This document shows, piece by piece, positions 14,720 to 29,354 of a DNA stretch of 64,000 bases (position 1 is its first letter; the number at the start of each line of letters is the position of its first letter). The position numbers were made by a program, and so were the translations under genes. The notes beneath the pieces are model-generated. The model was not told where the DNA came from. It did no database searches and worked only from the letters and a program-made list of their open reading frames with translations. This DNA comes from Dermatophagoides farinae (taxonomy: Eukaryota; Arthropoda; Arachnida; Sarcoptiformes; Pyroglyphidae), in NCBI RefSeq assembly GCF_024713945.1, contig NC_134680.1, positions 687,001-751,000 of the forward strand, read 5' to 3'.

Positions 14720-14725
14720 TTTATT
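14720..14725 (-). terminator. AATAAA polyadenylation signal close to the ESRP stop
   Basis: Minus-strand AATAAA begins 6 nt beyond the ESRP stop codon (14732-14734). It would give a very short 3' untranslated region. In such AT-rich DNA a chance hexamer is possible. Confidence 0.4.
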
Positions 14726-14731
14726 GATAAT

Positions 14732-17700
14732 TTATCGTAGACCACGCATATTGACCATGGCCGGTGTCGGTTGTTGATGATGATGATGATGATGATTATT
14801 ATGATTATGATGATTAAGATTATTACTAGCAAATGCAGCTGCATAAGCTGTAGGTGATACCGGTGGTGATGGATATGGCCAATAAACTAGATTAAATGGA
14901 TTAGTATGTTGACCATAAGATGATGATGATGTTGTTGATGTTGATTGTAAACGAGATGCGGCTGCTGCCGCAGCAGCAGCTGCCTGTACCGCTGTATGTG
15001 GTTGTATCGTAGATGTACCATTTAATGATAAAACTGGATGTTGAACATTATTTGAAGCGGCGGCGGCGGCTGCAGCAGCTGCAGCAGCCGCTGCCGCTGT
15101 TAATGTGACCGGATGACCAAATGAAAATGCTCCAAATGGTGGTGGTGGTGGTGGCAATAATGGTGTAGCTAAAAATAAAGAACATAATTAGTTCATTCAT
15201 TTCAATCATCATCATCAATTTCAAAATTCAAACCTGATGATAATAATGATTGTCTTTGTAGATTAAAACCACCACTTGTTAGATTCATATCTTCTACGGA
15301 ACATTGAAATACTTCAATATAACGTTGTTTTTTACCAAAAATCATATAACGATGATGGCGATTTTGTGCTGCCAATAATGCTGATTGTTCCGAATCCATC
15401 TGTATGAATGCTTCACCTGATGGTTGGCCCTAAATTAGATTAGATTACAAACAAAATAAATTTAAAATTCAAATTTAAATCCATCATCAATGGGATAGAT
15501 AGTTAGGTATACCTGTGCATTATAAACCATATGTACACCTTGAAAGACAATATTTTTTGAATGTTCACCAAGAAATTCTAATATCTGTTCTACTTGTGCT
15601 TCATATGGTAGACCACGTAATTTAATACAATCTTTACGATTTTGTTGTTGCTGTAATGGATGATTATGATGATGATGAAGATGATGTTGAAGTTGATGTG
15701 GATGTGAATTTTGTGATTGTTGTTGTTGTTGTTGCTGCTGCTGTTGTTGTAATAGTGATTGCGTGACCAGAGCTGGTAATAATGACTGTTGTTGTTGTTG
15801 TGTATTGACTTGTAATTGTTGTTGTTGTTGATGCTGCTGATGATGATGTTGATGTTGATGTTGATGATGATGATGATTATGATTATGACAATTTATTAAA
15901 CCATTTAAATCGGCATAGATTCTTGCCTCCATATTTCTATTGAAAACCTAATTGTAAAAAAAAGAATCAAAAAAAAAAATTAATGAAAATTCTCAGGGTC
16001 ATCATCATCATCACCATTAGCACTATTCCAGGAAACCAGAAAAAGAATCTACTTTAATTTTCTCATTCTTTCTCTCTCTCTTTAGCTTTATCATCATCAA
16101 TTGACATAATCATCACCATCATCATCATGATAATCATAAGTTTTCAATAGATCATCATCATGTTTTAGAAAAAATGAAATGAAAAGTTAGTTCCATGTCT
16201 GTAATGGATAATTTCTTTTAAATATATAAAAAAATGAAAAGATTTCAATCATCATTTTCTACTGTCCACACACACACTCAAAAAGCCATGTTGAATGATT
16301 TTGTGGGAAAGAAAAAGAAGGAAATCTGTAAAAACATGTTGTTGATCGTGGATTAGGATCGAAGATTAACACAATGGTAATGATGATGAAGCACACATGC
16401 ACACACACACACAAGCATACCTGTTGAACTTCGGCCGTTGTTGAACGAAATAATTCAATATATCGTGAACCAATTAATTCTCGATGTTTCTGTAATGAAC
16501 GTACAGCAATATCTTCTGTTTCAAATAAAACAAATGCATCACCAGTTGGACGGCCATCCGGTTTTCGTACAAATAATACACCTTCATCACCATTCATTAC
16601 ATCACATTTATGACCATTTGAAGCGAAAAAATCAATCTATATAAATGTAATTCAATTTTATCTATATGTCATGTACAACAACAGGAAAAAAAACGATATG
16701 AAACTTACCACTTGTTGAGCTGTACAATCATATGGTAAGCCACGCATACGAATTATTGCTTGGCCACCTTTCGATAGGAATGCTTGTGCTTCATTATTAT
16801 TGCCTTAATGTTGAGATTTTTAAACAGAAAAAAATCGATGATTAATAAATTCAAAATCTGATCAAACACATACCACCTGCAACATTAAGAAAATCATCAC
16901 CGGATGCACGATACACTTCAATATAACGTTGTCCAATATGATGTTTATGTCTTTTTAGTGCCATATCACGATGTTCTTGATTAACGAATCGTATTAATGC
17001 TTCACCATTTCTTCTTCCTTGTACACTTAGACATAATGCAACACCACCTCTATAAAGATCATCATTAATGTTATTAGATATCGATATCGATATTAGAAAC
17101 ACACATACTTGATAATATTTAATCCTTTGAAAAAATTTGCAATATCCTTATCTGATGATTGCCATGGTAGTCCACGTGCACGTACCACTGTATTATTATC
17201 GACCAATTCATTTTTACTACTATGAAAACAATAACAATGAACAATTGGAACAAAAAACAAAACAAAACAAAACAATCAATGAATGAATAATGGATTAGAC
17301 ACACACACACACACACACAAACGATACGATGGAAATGGAGCATTTAAAATACAATGAAAAATCAGATTCACTTACCATATTCCTGGTTCTAATTTATCAT
17401 TGATAATTTGTAGCTCATCAAATCGATGTCCTAAAGACAAATAGTCGAACATTAAAATTATTATTATCAATCCATAACGAATCACATTTTATCATTTTGT
17501 TGTATATGCGCCACAAACATGTGTAAACAATAGTTTGACAACAACAACAACAACAAGAGCAAAAAAATAATGATCAATTGTTCGATGATGATGGTGATTT
17601 TTTTTTTTTGGTTTCAAAATGGAAACCAATTTTAAATTTCGAAACAATAAACAATAATAATGATCGGAAATCAAAAAAAAAAATCAACGTCCTTCAAAAT

Positions 17701-20700
17701 CGACCATTACTATTTATATAAGGGCATTAATACCTGTCAAACACAACAAACAAACAAACAAACGAACAAACAAATAATCATCGATCATTATTCAATCGAT
17801 CATCGTCATCATCATCATCAATGATAGATAATCTATTTGAATCAGAATATAATTGAAGGGTCAAGGTGTCCATCCATTCAATATAGCCTATTGGCCGATT
17901 GAATAAACCGGAATGAATACAAACATTCCATTATTCAAGTTTGGTGGAGAAGAAGAAAAAAAATTTTTTCTTTCAAACAAACAAACAAAAAAAAACTAAG
18001 CTATTACCCCATCATCATCATCATCATTATTCTGTCGTCGTCGTCTTCGTCTATTATTCTTTATTTCTAAAAGAATTAAAGAAACAAAAAAAAAATACGA
18101 AAATTGTACATTTTTTTGCTATACAAACGAACAAAAATCATCATTATCTATCTCTCTATCTATCTATGAACGATTATTATGATGATGAATCTGTCTGCCT
18201 GTTTGAAGATGATGATGACGATTAAGACGACGACAATGACAATAATAATGATTATGATAATGATGATGCCGGTAAGGAGAAAAAAAAGGGTTCGATGTAC
18301 GGACGAAATGTTTGTTGTTCTGGTTATATTGTTTCTTCATCATAGTTTGACCTTCGTATAGAGATTGAGATGGATTACCATTATCCCTATTCTTGTGTTA
18401 ATGATGACGATAATCATCTCACGTTCACTTTCAAAAAAATTTGAAAAAATAGACAGAAAAAAAAACAAAATATTTCCATATTGATAAAAGTCATCTGCTG
18501 ACTAATTATTATAGATTAGACGATGACGATCGATGTTCAAAAAATGAACATTTTTATTCAAAATCAATTGATGTTGAAATAGTTGAAATTATCATCATCA
18601 TCATGATTTGATGATAATCAATTGAATAATCATAAAAAGTGTCGTTGATTTTTATTTTTCACTTCCTATTGTTTTGTTGAAATGAAAAAAAAACTTCAAT
18701 AATAATCAATCAATCAATGTACAGATAGGCCGAACATCATTGTGAATGATATTTTTTTTTGATGATGATGATCACAACACATAAAAAAACAGGAAATCAA
18801 TCAGGTAAAAATCATCATCATCTTCATCGAAAATAGTTGTCCAAATCGTTTGCAAATAGATTGTAATGATCAAATCCATTGACAACGAACAGACAACGGA
18901 TAATCATGTAAAAAAAAAAGAAAATCTAGCTATAGATTAGACCTGGGTGTAATACGAAAATTATCTGGGAAAGCAAAACTTTAGGTACATTCTTTCTTTC
19001 TCACTCTCGCTCTGAGAAAAACTGGACATTCAAATAATAATAAAATGATGATGAACGAATCTATTGGAAAAAAAACTTACCATCGATGAGTAATCGATTA
19101 ATAATGGTTACCATATTGGATAATTTCATTTGTACCAATTCTAATTCATTAATCTCTTGTTGTGGTTGTTGCTGATTCATTGTTGTTGTTGTTGTTGTTG
19201 ATGATGGTGATGGTGGTGATGATGTGGAAGCCGTTAATGATGCATTACTGTTGGTGGTCATTGTTGTCATTGTGGTCATTGTGGTTGTTGTCGCTGTCAC
19301 TGTCGATGTCGTTGAATCATTATTTTTAAATGATAAATAATCAATCATATCATCCAATGTTTTCATATCATTATTACGATAAAATTTACGAAATTCTTTT
19401 CGTAAATCAAAAAATTGATAAAAATATTCCGGTAAATCTATTGATTTTTTTACAGCTTCAGGATGTAATACTTGTCTTAGATGTAATTGTCCATCGGTTA
19501 TCAATTGTATACCATTATAATGTTGTTGTTGTTGTTGTTGATCATTACTATTACTGTTGTTGTTTACATAATGACCATTGGTCATCATCATTATTCGTTC
19601 TTTATTTGGATAATCCGTTTGATTATTATTATTATTATTGTTCATTTCATCATCATCATTATCATAATCATCGTTTGTAGGCGGTGTTGTTGATGTCGAT
19701 GTCGATGTCGATGATGATGATGAACAACATGTATCTGTGTCGGTATTTTCAAAATAATTATCCGAATGTTTTGGACATTGTGTTGTTGATGAAGGCGGTG
19801 ATGGCCGAAGCTGCGGTTGTTGATTATTCAATTTATCACCAATCAAATGAGTATTTATGTATTGATCCATCTTCATTATGGTATATATGTGTAAGGATAA
19901 TTTGCAAATTAAAAACAAAAAACAAAAAACAAACCTGATGGATAACATTTTCCAATGTAGATGCGTATTTAATTTTTTCTTCACTAATACCATATGAATC
20001 ACGTGCAGCTTCCGATAAAATATTATCATTGATATCTTTATTTTTAGGCCGTACATATTCAAAACGTTTTTCAAGTACCTAAATGGAATGTGAATATGGA
20101 AAAAAAAATTTTTTGAATTTGTTCGGTTATTATCATGATGATCATCATCATCATTAATATTGATCTGCAAATCTATCTCATTTTCAGTATGTGTGTGTGC
20201 GCGTGTGCGTGTGTGTGTGTGCAAAATGTGTCAAATTATCATATTGACCTCGAATCAGTTTTTTTTTTACTATAATAAACCTGACCTGGAAAAAAAACTG
20301 CTGCCAATATGAGATGACGAAACTTTGAAACTAATCTATGCGACAGCATCTATGTGTTGGTGTATATGTTTGACAACAGTCAAACATCACATTCAAATAA
20401 ACGTTTGTTTCCGGTGAACAAACAGGCGCAATTATTTGGTAAATTTTTCATATTTTGAAATGATGTTGTTGCAGCAATAATTATCCATAAATTGAAATAA
20501 CAACAAAAAAAATTGTGACTTATTGAGTCATACAACAAAAATGAGCAGCAGCAGCAACAACAACAACAAAAAATAAAGAAAACAAACAAACCTTCAATAT
20601 GGTGGTATCGATGACCAACCATGCAAACAGTACAATCTCTTCTTCATCGCTACCAAGATCATCATCTTGTTGTCCGGCTGTAACAACGTGTACGACAATC

Positions 20701-20756
20701 AAATAACGGCAATCATTTTGTTGATTATTCAAATGCTGATGGTGATGATCGACCAT
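14732..20756 (-). CDS. ESRP: ESRP / fusilli, RRM splicing regulator
   Basis: Orthologue of epithelial splicing regulatory protein (Drosophila fusilli), a nuclear RNA-binding protein that sets alternative exon choice. Eleven coding exons, all GT-AG and phase-consistent: 20592-20756, 19935-20078, 19081-19870, 17376-17430, 17109-17219, 16874-17049, 16709-16803, 16421-16636, 15513-15947, 15234-15429, 14732-15168 (2,820 nt, 939 residues). The N-terminal exonuclease-like fold shows [13 protein letters not shown] and [14 protein letters not shown]; three RRMs follow: [20 protein letters not shown], then [16 protein letters not shown] with [20 protein letters not shown], then [20 protein letters not shown] with PSGEAFIQM. 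Low-complexity S/T/N/Q, H/Q and A runs are inserted between domains. The tail keeps [10 protein letters not shown] but stops at MRGLR, where vertebrate ESRP continues for roughly 20-40 more residues. The start ATG immediately precedes the conserved N-terminal exon. Confidence 0.95.
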
Positions 20757-23700
20757 ATTTTTTTTTCTTTTTTTCAGGATTATTCAAAATTACCGGTAGT
20801 TGATAGTGATGAATGCACTAGTAGTAGTTGATTTGTTAGGAACTTCTTTTTTGTTTTGTTTTGTTTACTGGAAATTTTTTTCGTTGAATGATTGATTTGA
20901 TTGATTGATTGATTGGTTGGTTGATCGAACTGATGAATTTTTTCACATTTTTCAAAGATTAAATGTCATCATGTTGTTGTTTTGTTTTTGTTTTTTTTTT
21001 GTTGTTGAAAAATACACATTTCCCATGAGAAGAAATTTTTTTCGGAAGTCAAAAAAAAAACGATTCAGAGGTAGATCGATCGATGGAAAATCAGATCAGA
21101 AATTGAAGAAAATTATACGGAAATTTCATCATTTGAGAAATAAAACAAAAAAAAAATTTCAGATTTGTTATCAAAATCAAAAAAAAAAAAAAAAAATTTG
21201 AAACAAACCAAACAAACCAAACCAAACAGAACAGACAGAACATTCGAATCTGTCTGCTGCTGTTGCTGCTTTTGGATGTTGTGATGATGAATCCACCTTT
21301 ATCTTCGCTCTCTCCATCTTTGTCTCTCTATATTTCTCTTTCTCTATTTTTTTTCAATCTCAAGACACATACAGGTGGAAACAGGTGTTTCTCCTTCTTC
21401 TTCTTCTTTTGGAATTTTCTCTTGTCTTTTTTTTTCTTGAAGAAAGAGAAAAAAAACTCTCGCTAGATTCTTTTTTTTTTTTTTTTTTGATCAACAACAA
21501 CAACAACGATCACAGCAGCAGCAGCAGCAGATTTTGTTGTTCTGGTCGAATCTTACCAACACACTTGTTGAATGTATATAAAAGTGGACATATAAATATT
21601 CACCTGTGGCTGCCATCCATTCATGTAGCTCAATATTCATTCATTCATATAAACATACACTGAACATCTTTCGGTGATTTTTTTTTGCCTTTGGTAGAAA
21701 CGAAACAAATGAAACGTGGCCATACCTGTTTTTTTTCATCATCATCATCATCATTGAATGTCGTCGTCGTCGTCGTCGTCATCATTATCATAATCATCGA
21801 ACATGGACAACACACACACAGGTTTTTCTACTACTTTTTCTACATACACACACAACTACATCATATTAAAAAATTTTTTTTTGTTGTTCATTTCAAAAAT
21901 TTTGATTTTTTTTTGTCTTGCAGCTACCACCACAAAACAATAATGATGATGATGTTGAAAATATGGCAAAGGTGTGGAGGTGGTAGGTAGGTTGGTTGAT
22001 TGGTTGAATGATTGGTTGGTTAGTAAGTTGGTCGCTTGGTTGCATGGTTGGTTTGGTGGTCAGGACAACATTTCACATCATCATCATCATCAATTATTTT
22101 CATTCAATTTGATTCAGGTTTTGTTGTCGTTGTCGTCGTCGTCGTTTTTTTTGATAAATTTGATTCAAAAAAGAAAAAAAATTTTCATTTCAAACAAACA
22201 AGTGAGAGAGAGAGAAAAAAATCTAAATTCAATTCAGGATTCAAATATATTGAACAACAACAACAAGAAAACGATTAATGAATGTCTCTGCTTTGCTCAC
22301 AGTGTATGACGACAACATTCTTTCAACATTTTTTTTTCCTTTGTTCAATATTATATCGATCGATTATGTAATAATCAGGTTTTTTTTTCTCTGCCACCAC
22401 CCACCCACACACACACATACGGGTAAATTCCCAAAATTCATTAAAATGGAAAAATCGTAACAAAGAAAACACAAAGAAAAAAAATCCGGACATATACAAT
22501 ATATATGGACGGCGGAAATCCTCTATTTTTGATATAGAGGATATCGAATATTTGATTATAAATTATTTAAATTACATCATGATGATGATGATGATTATCT
22601 AAATCTTTTTTTTTCTTACCATTCAACAACAACAACAACAAACAACAATAATCATCATTATCAATCAAAGAAAAAAAAATTTCCAATCGAATCGAATTGA
22701 AAACGATATCAAATCATCATCATCATCATCATTCAAAATTCGTTCATCATCATCGATTTCGTTGAAGACAACCGTAGGCAAAAATGATTGGTGAGTGTGT
22801 GTATGCGTGTATTATACGCATTTTGTTATTAAGAATGTAATGGCCACAATTATGATGATGATGATGATCTTGATTACTTTGATACATGAATCCAACGATT
22901 TCAAGAATTTTTTTTTTTATTTCTCATCAACGATAACAACTAATCTTTTGTTATTTTTTTTCAAGTTCATTGCACATTCTTCATATCCAATTCATTCATT
23001 CATTCAGAATGATTGCCAATTGTGTGCATATTAGAACTTGCAGGTTGAGTTTTTTTTTTCTTTATTTTCAGAATTCATTATGATGATGATTTTTTTGATT
23101 CAAGTTAAATAAGTGCATGTGGTGTGTGTGAACGAAGATCCTGATTGTCCAGACATTTTTCTTGAAGAAGAATCGAATGAATGAATTTGGAATGAACAGC
23201 AGCAACAACAACAACAACAACAACAAGTGGAAAACAAGTTTTTTTTCATTTCATACAAATAATAATGATGGTGATGGTGGTGGTGGTGGTGGTAGTTATT
23301 ACCATTCAATCGTATCGACTCTCGTTCCGACAACGATCATGATGATGATGATGAAAATCAAAAAAAAAATGAATAACTTTTACCATGACTTTTTGTTGAC
23401 TATCGGATGCACTCGAACACACACACACACACACACAGGTAAAAAATGAAAAAAAAACTACAGACAGATGGACAGGTAGGTAATATACCCCTGATGATAT
23501 ATACACACACACACACAGTATGTCTATTTACACACACTATGAAATGAATCGAACGTTTTTTTTTCTGGATGATAATCACGAAATGTTTGTGTGTGTATGA
23601 ATGATGATTATATAGTCGGATTTCTCTCTCTCTCTCTCTCACTGAAAAAAAATGATGATGCTGATAATAATGATGATGGGATGAAATGAATGATTTGATA

Positions 23701-24459
23701 AGATTTTAGATGATGATGATGAGGTAAGATGTGTTTTTTTTCTGATCAAATACTTACCCTGTCTGTCTGTCTTTTTCTTTCTTTCAGTCACTTTTTCTTG
23801 CTTGAAATGAATAAATGATTCTGGTATCGTTCATTGTATTTCGTAGTTGTTGTTGTTATTTAAAAGAGAAATAAAAAACCAGAATTCCACAAAAGAAAAC
23901 GACAAATTCTATGATGTATTATTGTGAGGCACATAAAACGATGAATTAATGATTGAATGAATCAATCAATCAATCAAATCGATCGATTAATGAATATCGT
24001 CGAAAAAAAACAAAAACGTTGGTTGAGAAAAAAGAATCAATTATGACTGTGTGTGTGTGTGTATGTATGTGTGACAATCGATATCGATTGAAAAAATTAT
24101 CATTTTCTATTTCATTCCATTTTGTTTTATTTTTTTTTTCGTTTTCAAGGCTCCATTTTTATATTATAATAATAATAATAATTATAATTAACATTGTTTT
24201 GTTTTTGAATACTTATTAACAACAACAACAACAAAAAAGTACATGTAAATTGTAAATTGTATATTGTTGTTGTTGTTGTTCTTGTTTTTCGCATACTGAT
24301 CGTAACAAACGAACCAAAACGACGAGATAAACAAATTAATTATAAAGATTTTTTTTCTCTTTATCATTTAGATATATTGACGACATTGAACAAATAAGAT
24401 GAAGATAGAGAGTGAGTGAGTGTGTGAGAGAGAGAACGATAAATTAAAATAATAATAAC
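20757..24459. other. spacer between divergent ESRP and MDP1
   Basis: A 3.7 kb region between two divergently transcribed genes, so it must contain both promoters. I see no conserved coding frame. It is dense in short tandem repeats: GCA/CAG (21512-21530), CGTC/GTC (21758-21780, 22126-22145), CAA (22255-22265, 23202-23226), GGT (23275-23294), CA (23419-23439, 23502-23517), CT (23622-23641) and GT (24048-24062). A GGTTGGTT-like stretch lies near 21989-22060. Confidence 0.6.
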
Positions 24460-25327
<868 letters not shown>

Positions 25328-26032
25328 AAATTGAATTATTGAAGGAAAAATTTTTTTTTTCAATTTATTAGTCATCATTCATTATTATTATAAAATTCGT
25401 TATTCAAGTCAGACCTATTTGTATTTGTATTCGTGTGTGTTGTGATTTGAAAATGATAGATTCTGTTATAATTCTTCCATCCCAAATTTTTTTTTTCATC
25501 TTTCCAAAATTTTTAAATAAACTTATAAATAATAAACAATTTGATTGATTGATTTGATTTGATTAATAATAATAATTTGTTGTATATGTATACTTGCCGT
25601 GTGTGTGGGTGGGTGGGTGTGTTAAATTGAATTGTTGTTGTTGTTGTTGGTTTGTTTGTTTGGTTGTTATTTTTGTAGTAGAAATAATGTTGAACAAGCG
25701 TCTTAATGAATAAAATAATAATAAAGAGAGTAAATAATATTTACATTTTTTTTTAATTATGAAAATTGAAAATCCAATACATCAACATTTTTTTTTCTTA
25801 TTTTTTTTTTTTGGTATTTTCCATATGAAAATTTTCAATTTCTATTCTTTTAATGATGAAGTTGATGAACTTGATGATTTTGATGATGATGATGATGATG
25901 ATGGGATGATTGGCGCAAGGAATATTCAATCGATATATATAGCTTTATAAAGCTTTAAACGAATGGATGTAGATGTGTGTTAGCAAGTATAGATTGAATT
26001 TTTCTATACATATTTCAACCCCAAATCTTTTT
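25328..26032. other. shared 3' region of convergent MDP1 and MEP-1
   Basis: About 700 bp between two stop codons facing each other. It holds MDP1 polyadenylation signals, a GT/GGGT tract (25599-25621), GTT repeats (25633-25650) and ATG/GAT repeats (25876-25904). No coding frame with support. Confidence 0.6.
25516..25536 (+). terminator. two AATAAA polyadenylation signals for MDP1
   Basis: AATAAA occurs at 25516-25521 and again at 25531-25536, about 190 nt after the MDP1 stop. Spacing fits a short 3' untranslated region. Confidence 0.5.
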
Positions 26033-29000
26033 TCAATTACCATTTGCTGACATATCTAATGCAGCCTTTTTTCTTGGCGGCATCGATGATGATGATGATT
26101 CATTATCAGCTGTATTATTATTATTTCGTTTGACCGATCCACTATGTACCATGTATACATGATTTTCAAATAATCTATAAAGATTAAATGTGGCTGAACA
26201 CACCGTACATTTGTAGCTTAAATGTGCTGGTTTTAGATTGATTTTATGGGCCTAAATTGATGAAAAAAAAAAAATTTTTTTTTATTAAAATAAAATCATT
26301 TGAATTACAAATAAAATCCTTACATGATTCATGTGAGTAACCAATTTATTGGAGAATACACGACCACAAATCGTACAACGGCCACCATCTTCATTACGAT
26401 TAACCATTTCTTGCATATTCGATGTAACAAGACCATGTGAACCTAATAAATGACGTTCAAGGCCTTGATCGGTGAAAAATCTCCATTGACATTTTTGACA
26501 ATTCAATGGTGGTCTACTGGCCAACATTTTCGGATGAATTCGTACCTGAATTGTTCAATAACATATGTTTTTAAAAATCAGTTCCAGAATTTATTTCAAT
26601 TTTTATATACAACATACCTTATGGATCCATTGCATATGTGTACGTAATTGTTCCAAATCTTTGATATAACCATCACAAATTTCACACATAACAAATGAAC
26701 CTTTTGGATTATTTGCTGCAGCAGCTGAACCAACTGTTAAATTATTCGGTTGTTGTTGTTGTTGTTGTTGCTGCTGTGAATGATGATGATGATGTTTATT
26801 TGATATGATATTTGATTTACTACTATTATGACGACTGGATGATGATGATGATGAATGTTGTGGCTGTTGTTGTTGTTGTGGTGAGGCCGATAGACCACCA
26901 CCACCAACAGCAGCTGTACCGGCAATATTCTGTAATTTGGCCAACATATGTGTTTTATTCAATAAACTAAGTGCATTTGGTGATAGACCTTGTAATCCAG
27001 CAGCGGCAGCTGCTGCTGCGGCCGGATTCTGTAAAAATTGTGCCGCAGCCTGTGTATTGGCCAACATGTTATACAATTGTGGTGCCGCAACATTACGCAG
27101 ATTCAATCCAGCCAATTGATTTACATTGGCAGCAAGATTAGCAGTGACAGCATTATTATTATGTCGATTCATTTTATTTGCCGATGATGATGATGATGAT
27201 GTATGAGCCATTATGGATGATTGGCCTAATGATTGTTGATGATGAGCTTGATGATGAGCATCGAATGGTTGCTGTTGATGATGATGATGTTGTTGCTGTT
27301 GATGGTGATGATGATGTTTTTTAATACGACCTGATGATGGTCCAATTCGATTCATTTGTTGTTGCTGAACAAGATACATTTGTTGTTGAAGACCTGGCGG
27401 TAGACCAGCAATCTGAGGAACCTTTGTTTGTGGATTCAATGCAGCAAAACGTAATGCTTGTAATGTAGCTTCATAGATTTTTATATCTTCCTGTGTAATT
27501 GGTTTCGGTGTTATCGTTGGAAAATAATCATCTTTATTGACCAATAATTTTTCTGGTAGAAAAAATTTCAAACATTTTGCTATATGTGTTGCAGCTTTTG
27601 ATTTCACACCAGATTCATATGGACAAATTGGACATTCATATAGCTGTGGTGGTAATTCAATCATACATTTACGTTCATGCATACATTGTACATGATCAAT
27701 AATAACTTTTGAATCACGTGTAGAAAATTGACAATAATTGCACTTCAATTCTTTACGTGATGTTTGATGTGGATATGCCATATGATTTTGTAATACCGAT
27801 TGAAATTCGGTACGAAAATCACAATGTTCACATTTTATCGTTGGATAAATGTATGATGAATTCGCTACACGACAACAATTTAGATATTCTTGCTGTTTCT
27901 TTAGTTCTTCCATCAAATCTTCGGCATCACCTTCTTTACGAATCTGTTTTCGTACTTTGTTAATAGCATCTTTATGATACCATTGTTTAACACGACTCAG
28001 GCCAATACCGATTAAAAATTTTCCCACTGAACTGGAATAAAAATCCGATATGGTCAACATATTTTTTGTATTATTCGTCTGTGTAGATGGTGGTGGCGGT
28101 GCCGGTTTCTGTGTTGATTGATCCAAATTATCTTGTTTCAATTTTGTAGGAAATTTATTTGCCCGTTTTACGATCAATGGTACCACTTGTGATGGACAAT
28201 CAAGTATGGAATAATCTTTATCAATATCGATATCACTACGAGATTTTTTATTTATCGCTATACAATCACCTAATGTGAGAACATTTTGGAAAAATTTCGG
28301 AAAACCAATCAATTCATCGGTCAATTTAGGAATCAAATCTTCAATCGATGTTTTTTCAGCAACAATAACCACATCATCTACGCTATCATTATCTTTTGAT
28401 TTTTGTTTCATTTCTTGTTCTTGTGGCTTCTGTTGTTGTTGTTGTTGTTCTGCTTTTACATGCTTCGATGTTGATTTATTATTTGTTGATAAATCTTGCA
28501 CTTCATCTTCATCATCCATATCGTCATCATCATCATCATCATCTTCGATGACAATTTCTTCAGTAATTTTGTTATTATTGATTGATTGTTGATTATTTTT
28601 CACAGAATTCAATGATGATTTCGTAACCAGATTCTGTGGTTTATTCAAAATGTTATTATTAATGGAATTTAATTTATTTTCATTTACCATATTCTTTGTT
28701 GCAGAAGCGGCTAATGAATCTTCACCATCATCACCAACACCATCTTCATCCACAATATCATCATCTTCATCTTCACTAATCATAATTTCATCATCAATTG
28801 CTGTACTAGCTGTTGCCGATTGTAAACCACCATCATTAATCAATGATGATGAATCACCATTTATAGAATTGATCATTTCATTATCTTGATCTTCATCCAC
28901 ATCCGCATCCGCATCATCATCATTATCAAAAGCTTTTGAATCAGATTCATCACCATTTTCGATCATTTCAATTCCTTTATCATCTTCTTCATCAACATTA

Positions 29001-29354
29001 TTGATTGGTGATTCTTCATCTTGTTCTTGTTGTACATCATCATCGTCATCGTCATCATCCTCTTCTATTTTAAAAAACGGATAAAAAAAAGTTAAAATTT
29101 GAGAAAATCGATGATACCAATAACTTACCATCATTTGAAAGATCAATCAATTCAACATTATTTTGTTGTTGTTGTTGTTGATCATTTTCATTTAAAACAT
29201 TATCATTATTCGAATCCAATTGTTCAATATCATCATCGTCATCGGCATCGATAACAGAATTTGATTTTTCATCATCATCATCATTCTTCTTTAATTGTTC
29301 TTCATCATTATCGGCCACGATTGTATCGGATACCGGTGTTGTTGAATCATCCAT
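26033..29354 (-). CDS. MEP-1: MEP-1 homologue, seven-zinc-finger nuclear protein
   Basis: Homologue of MEP-1 (MOG-interacting, ectopic P-granules protein), which in worm and fly works with the Mi-2 chromatin remodeller and MOG proteins to silence germline programmes. Four exons: 29129-29354, 26618-29064, 26324-26545, 26033-26251; 3,114 nt, 1,037 residues. An acidic, S/N-rich N-terminal third is followed by ISDFYSSSVGKFLIGIGLSR and three clustered C2H2 fingers near residues 485-570 (CEHCDF, CNYCQF, CPICPY). A long Q/H/A/S-rich linker follows, then four fingers near 866-1000 (CEICDGYIKD, CQKCQWRF, CTICGRVF, CTVCSATF) with HKINLKPAHLSYKC. Seven fingers is the number described for worm MEP-1. The acceptor and donor phases agree at every junction. 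The family call is by recalled similarity, not alignment. Confidence 0.82.

Noticed and set aside
19330-19938. Plus-strand frames opposite ESRP exon 3
   Set aside because: Shadows of the ESRP coding strand, full of V, I, Y and H runs created by its trinucleotide repeats.
20100-20224. Upstream extension of the ESRP third-exon frame to 20224
   Set aside because: The frame runs through exon 2 out of register and an intron. Homology and splice phase place separate exons at 19935-20078 and 19870-19081.
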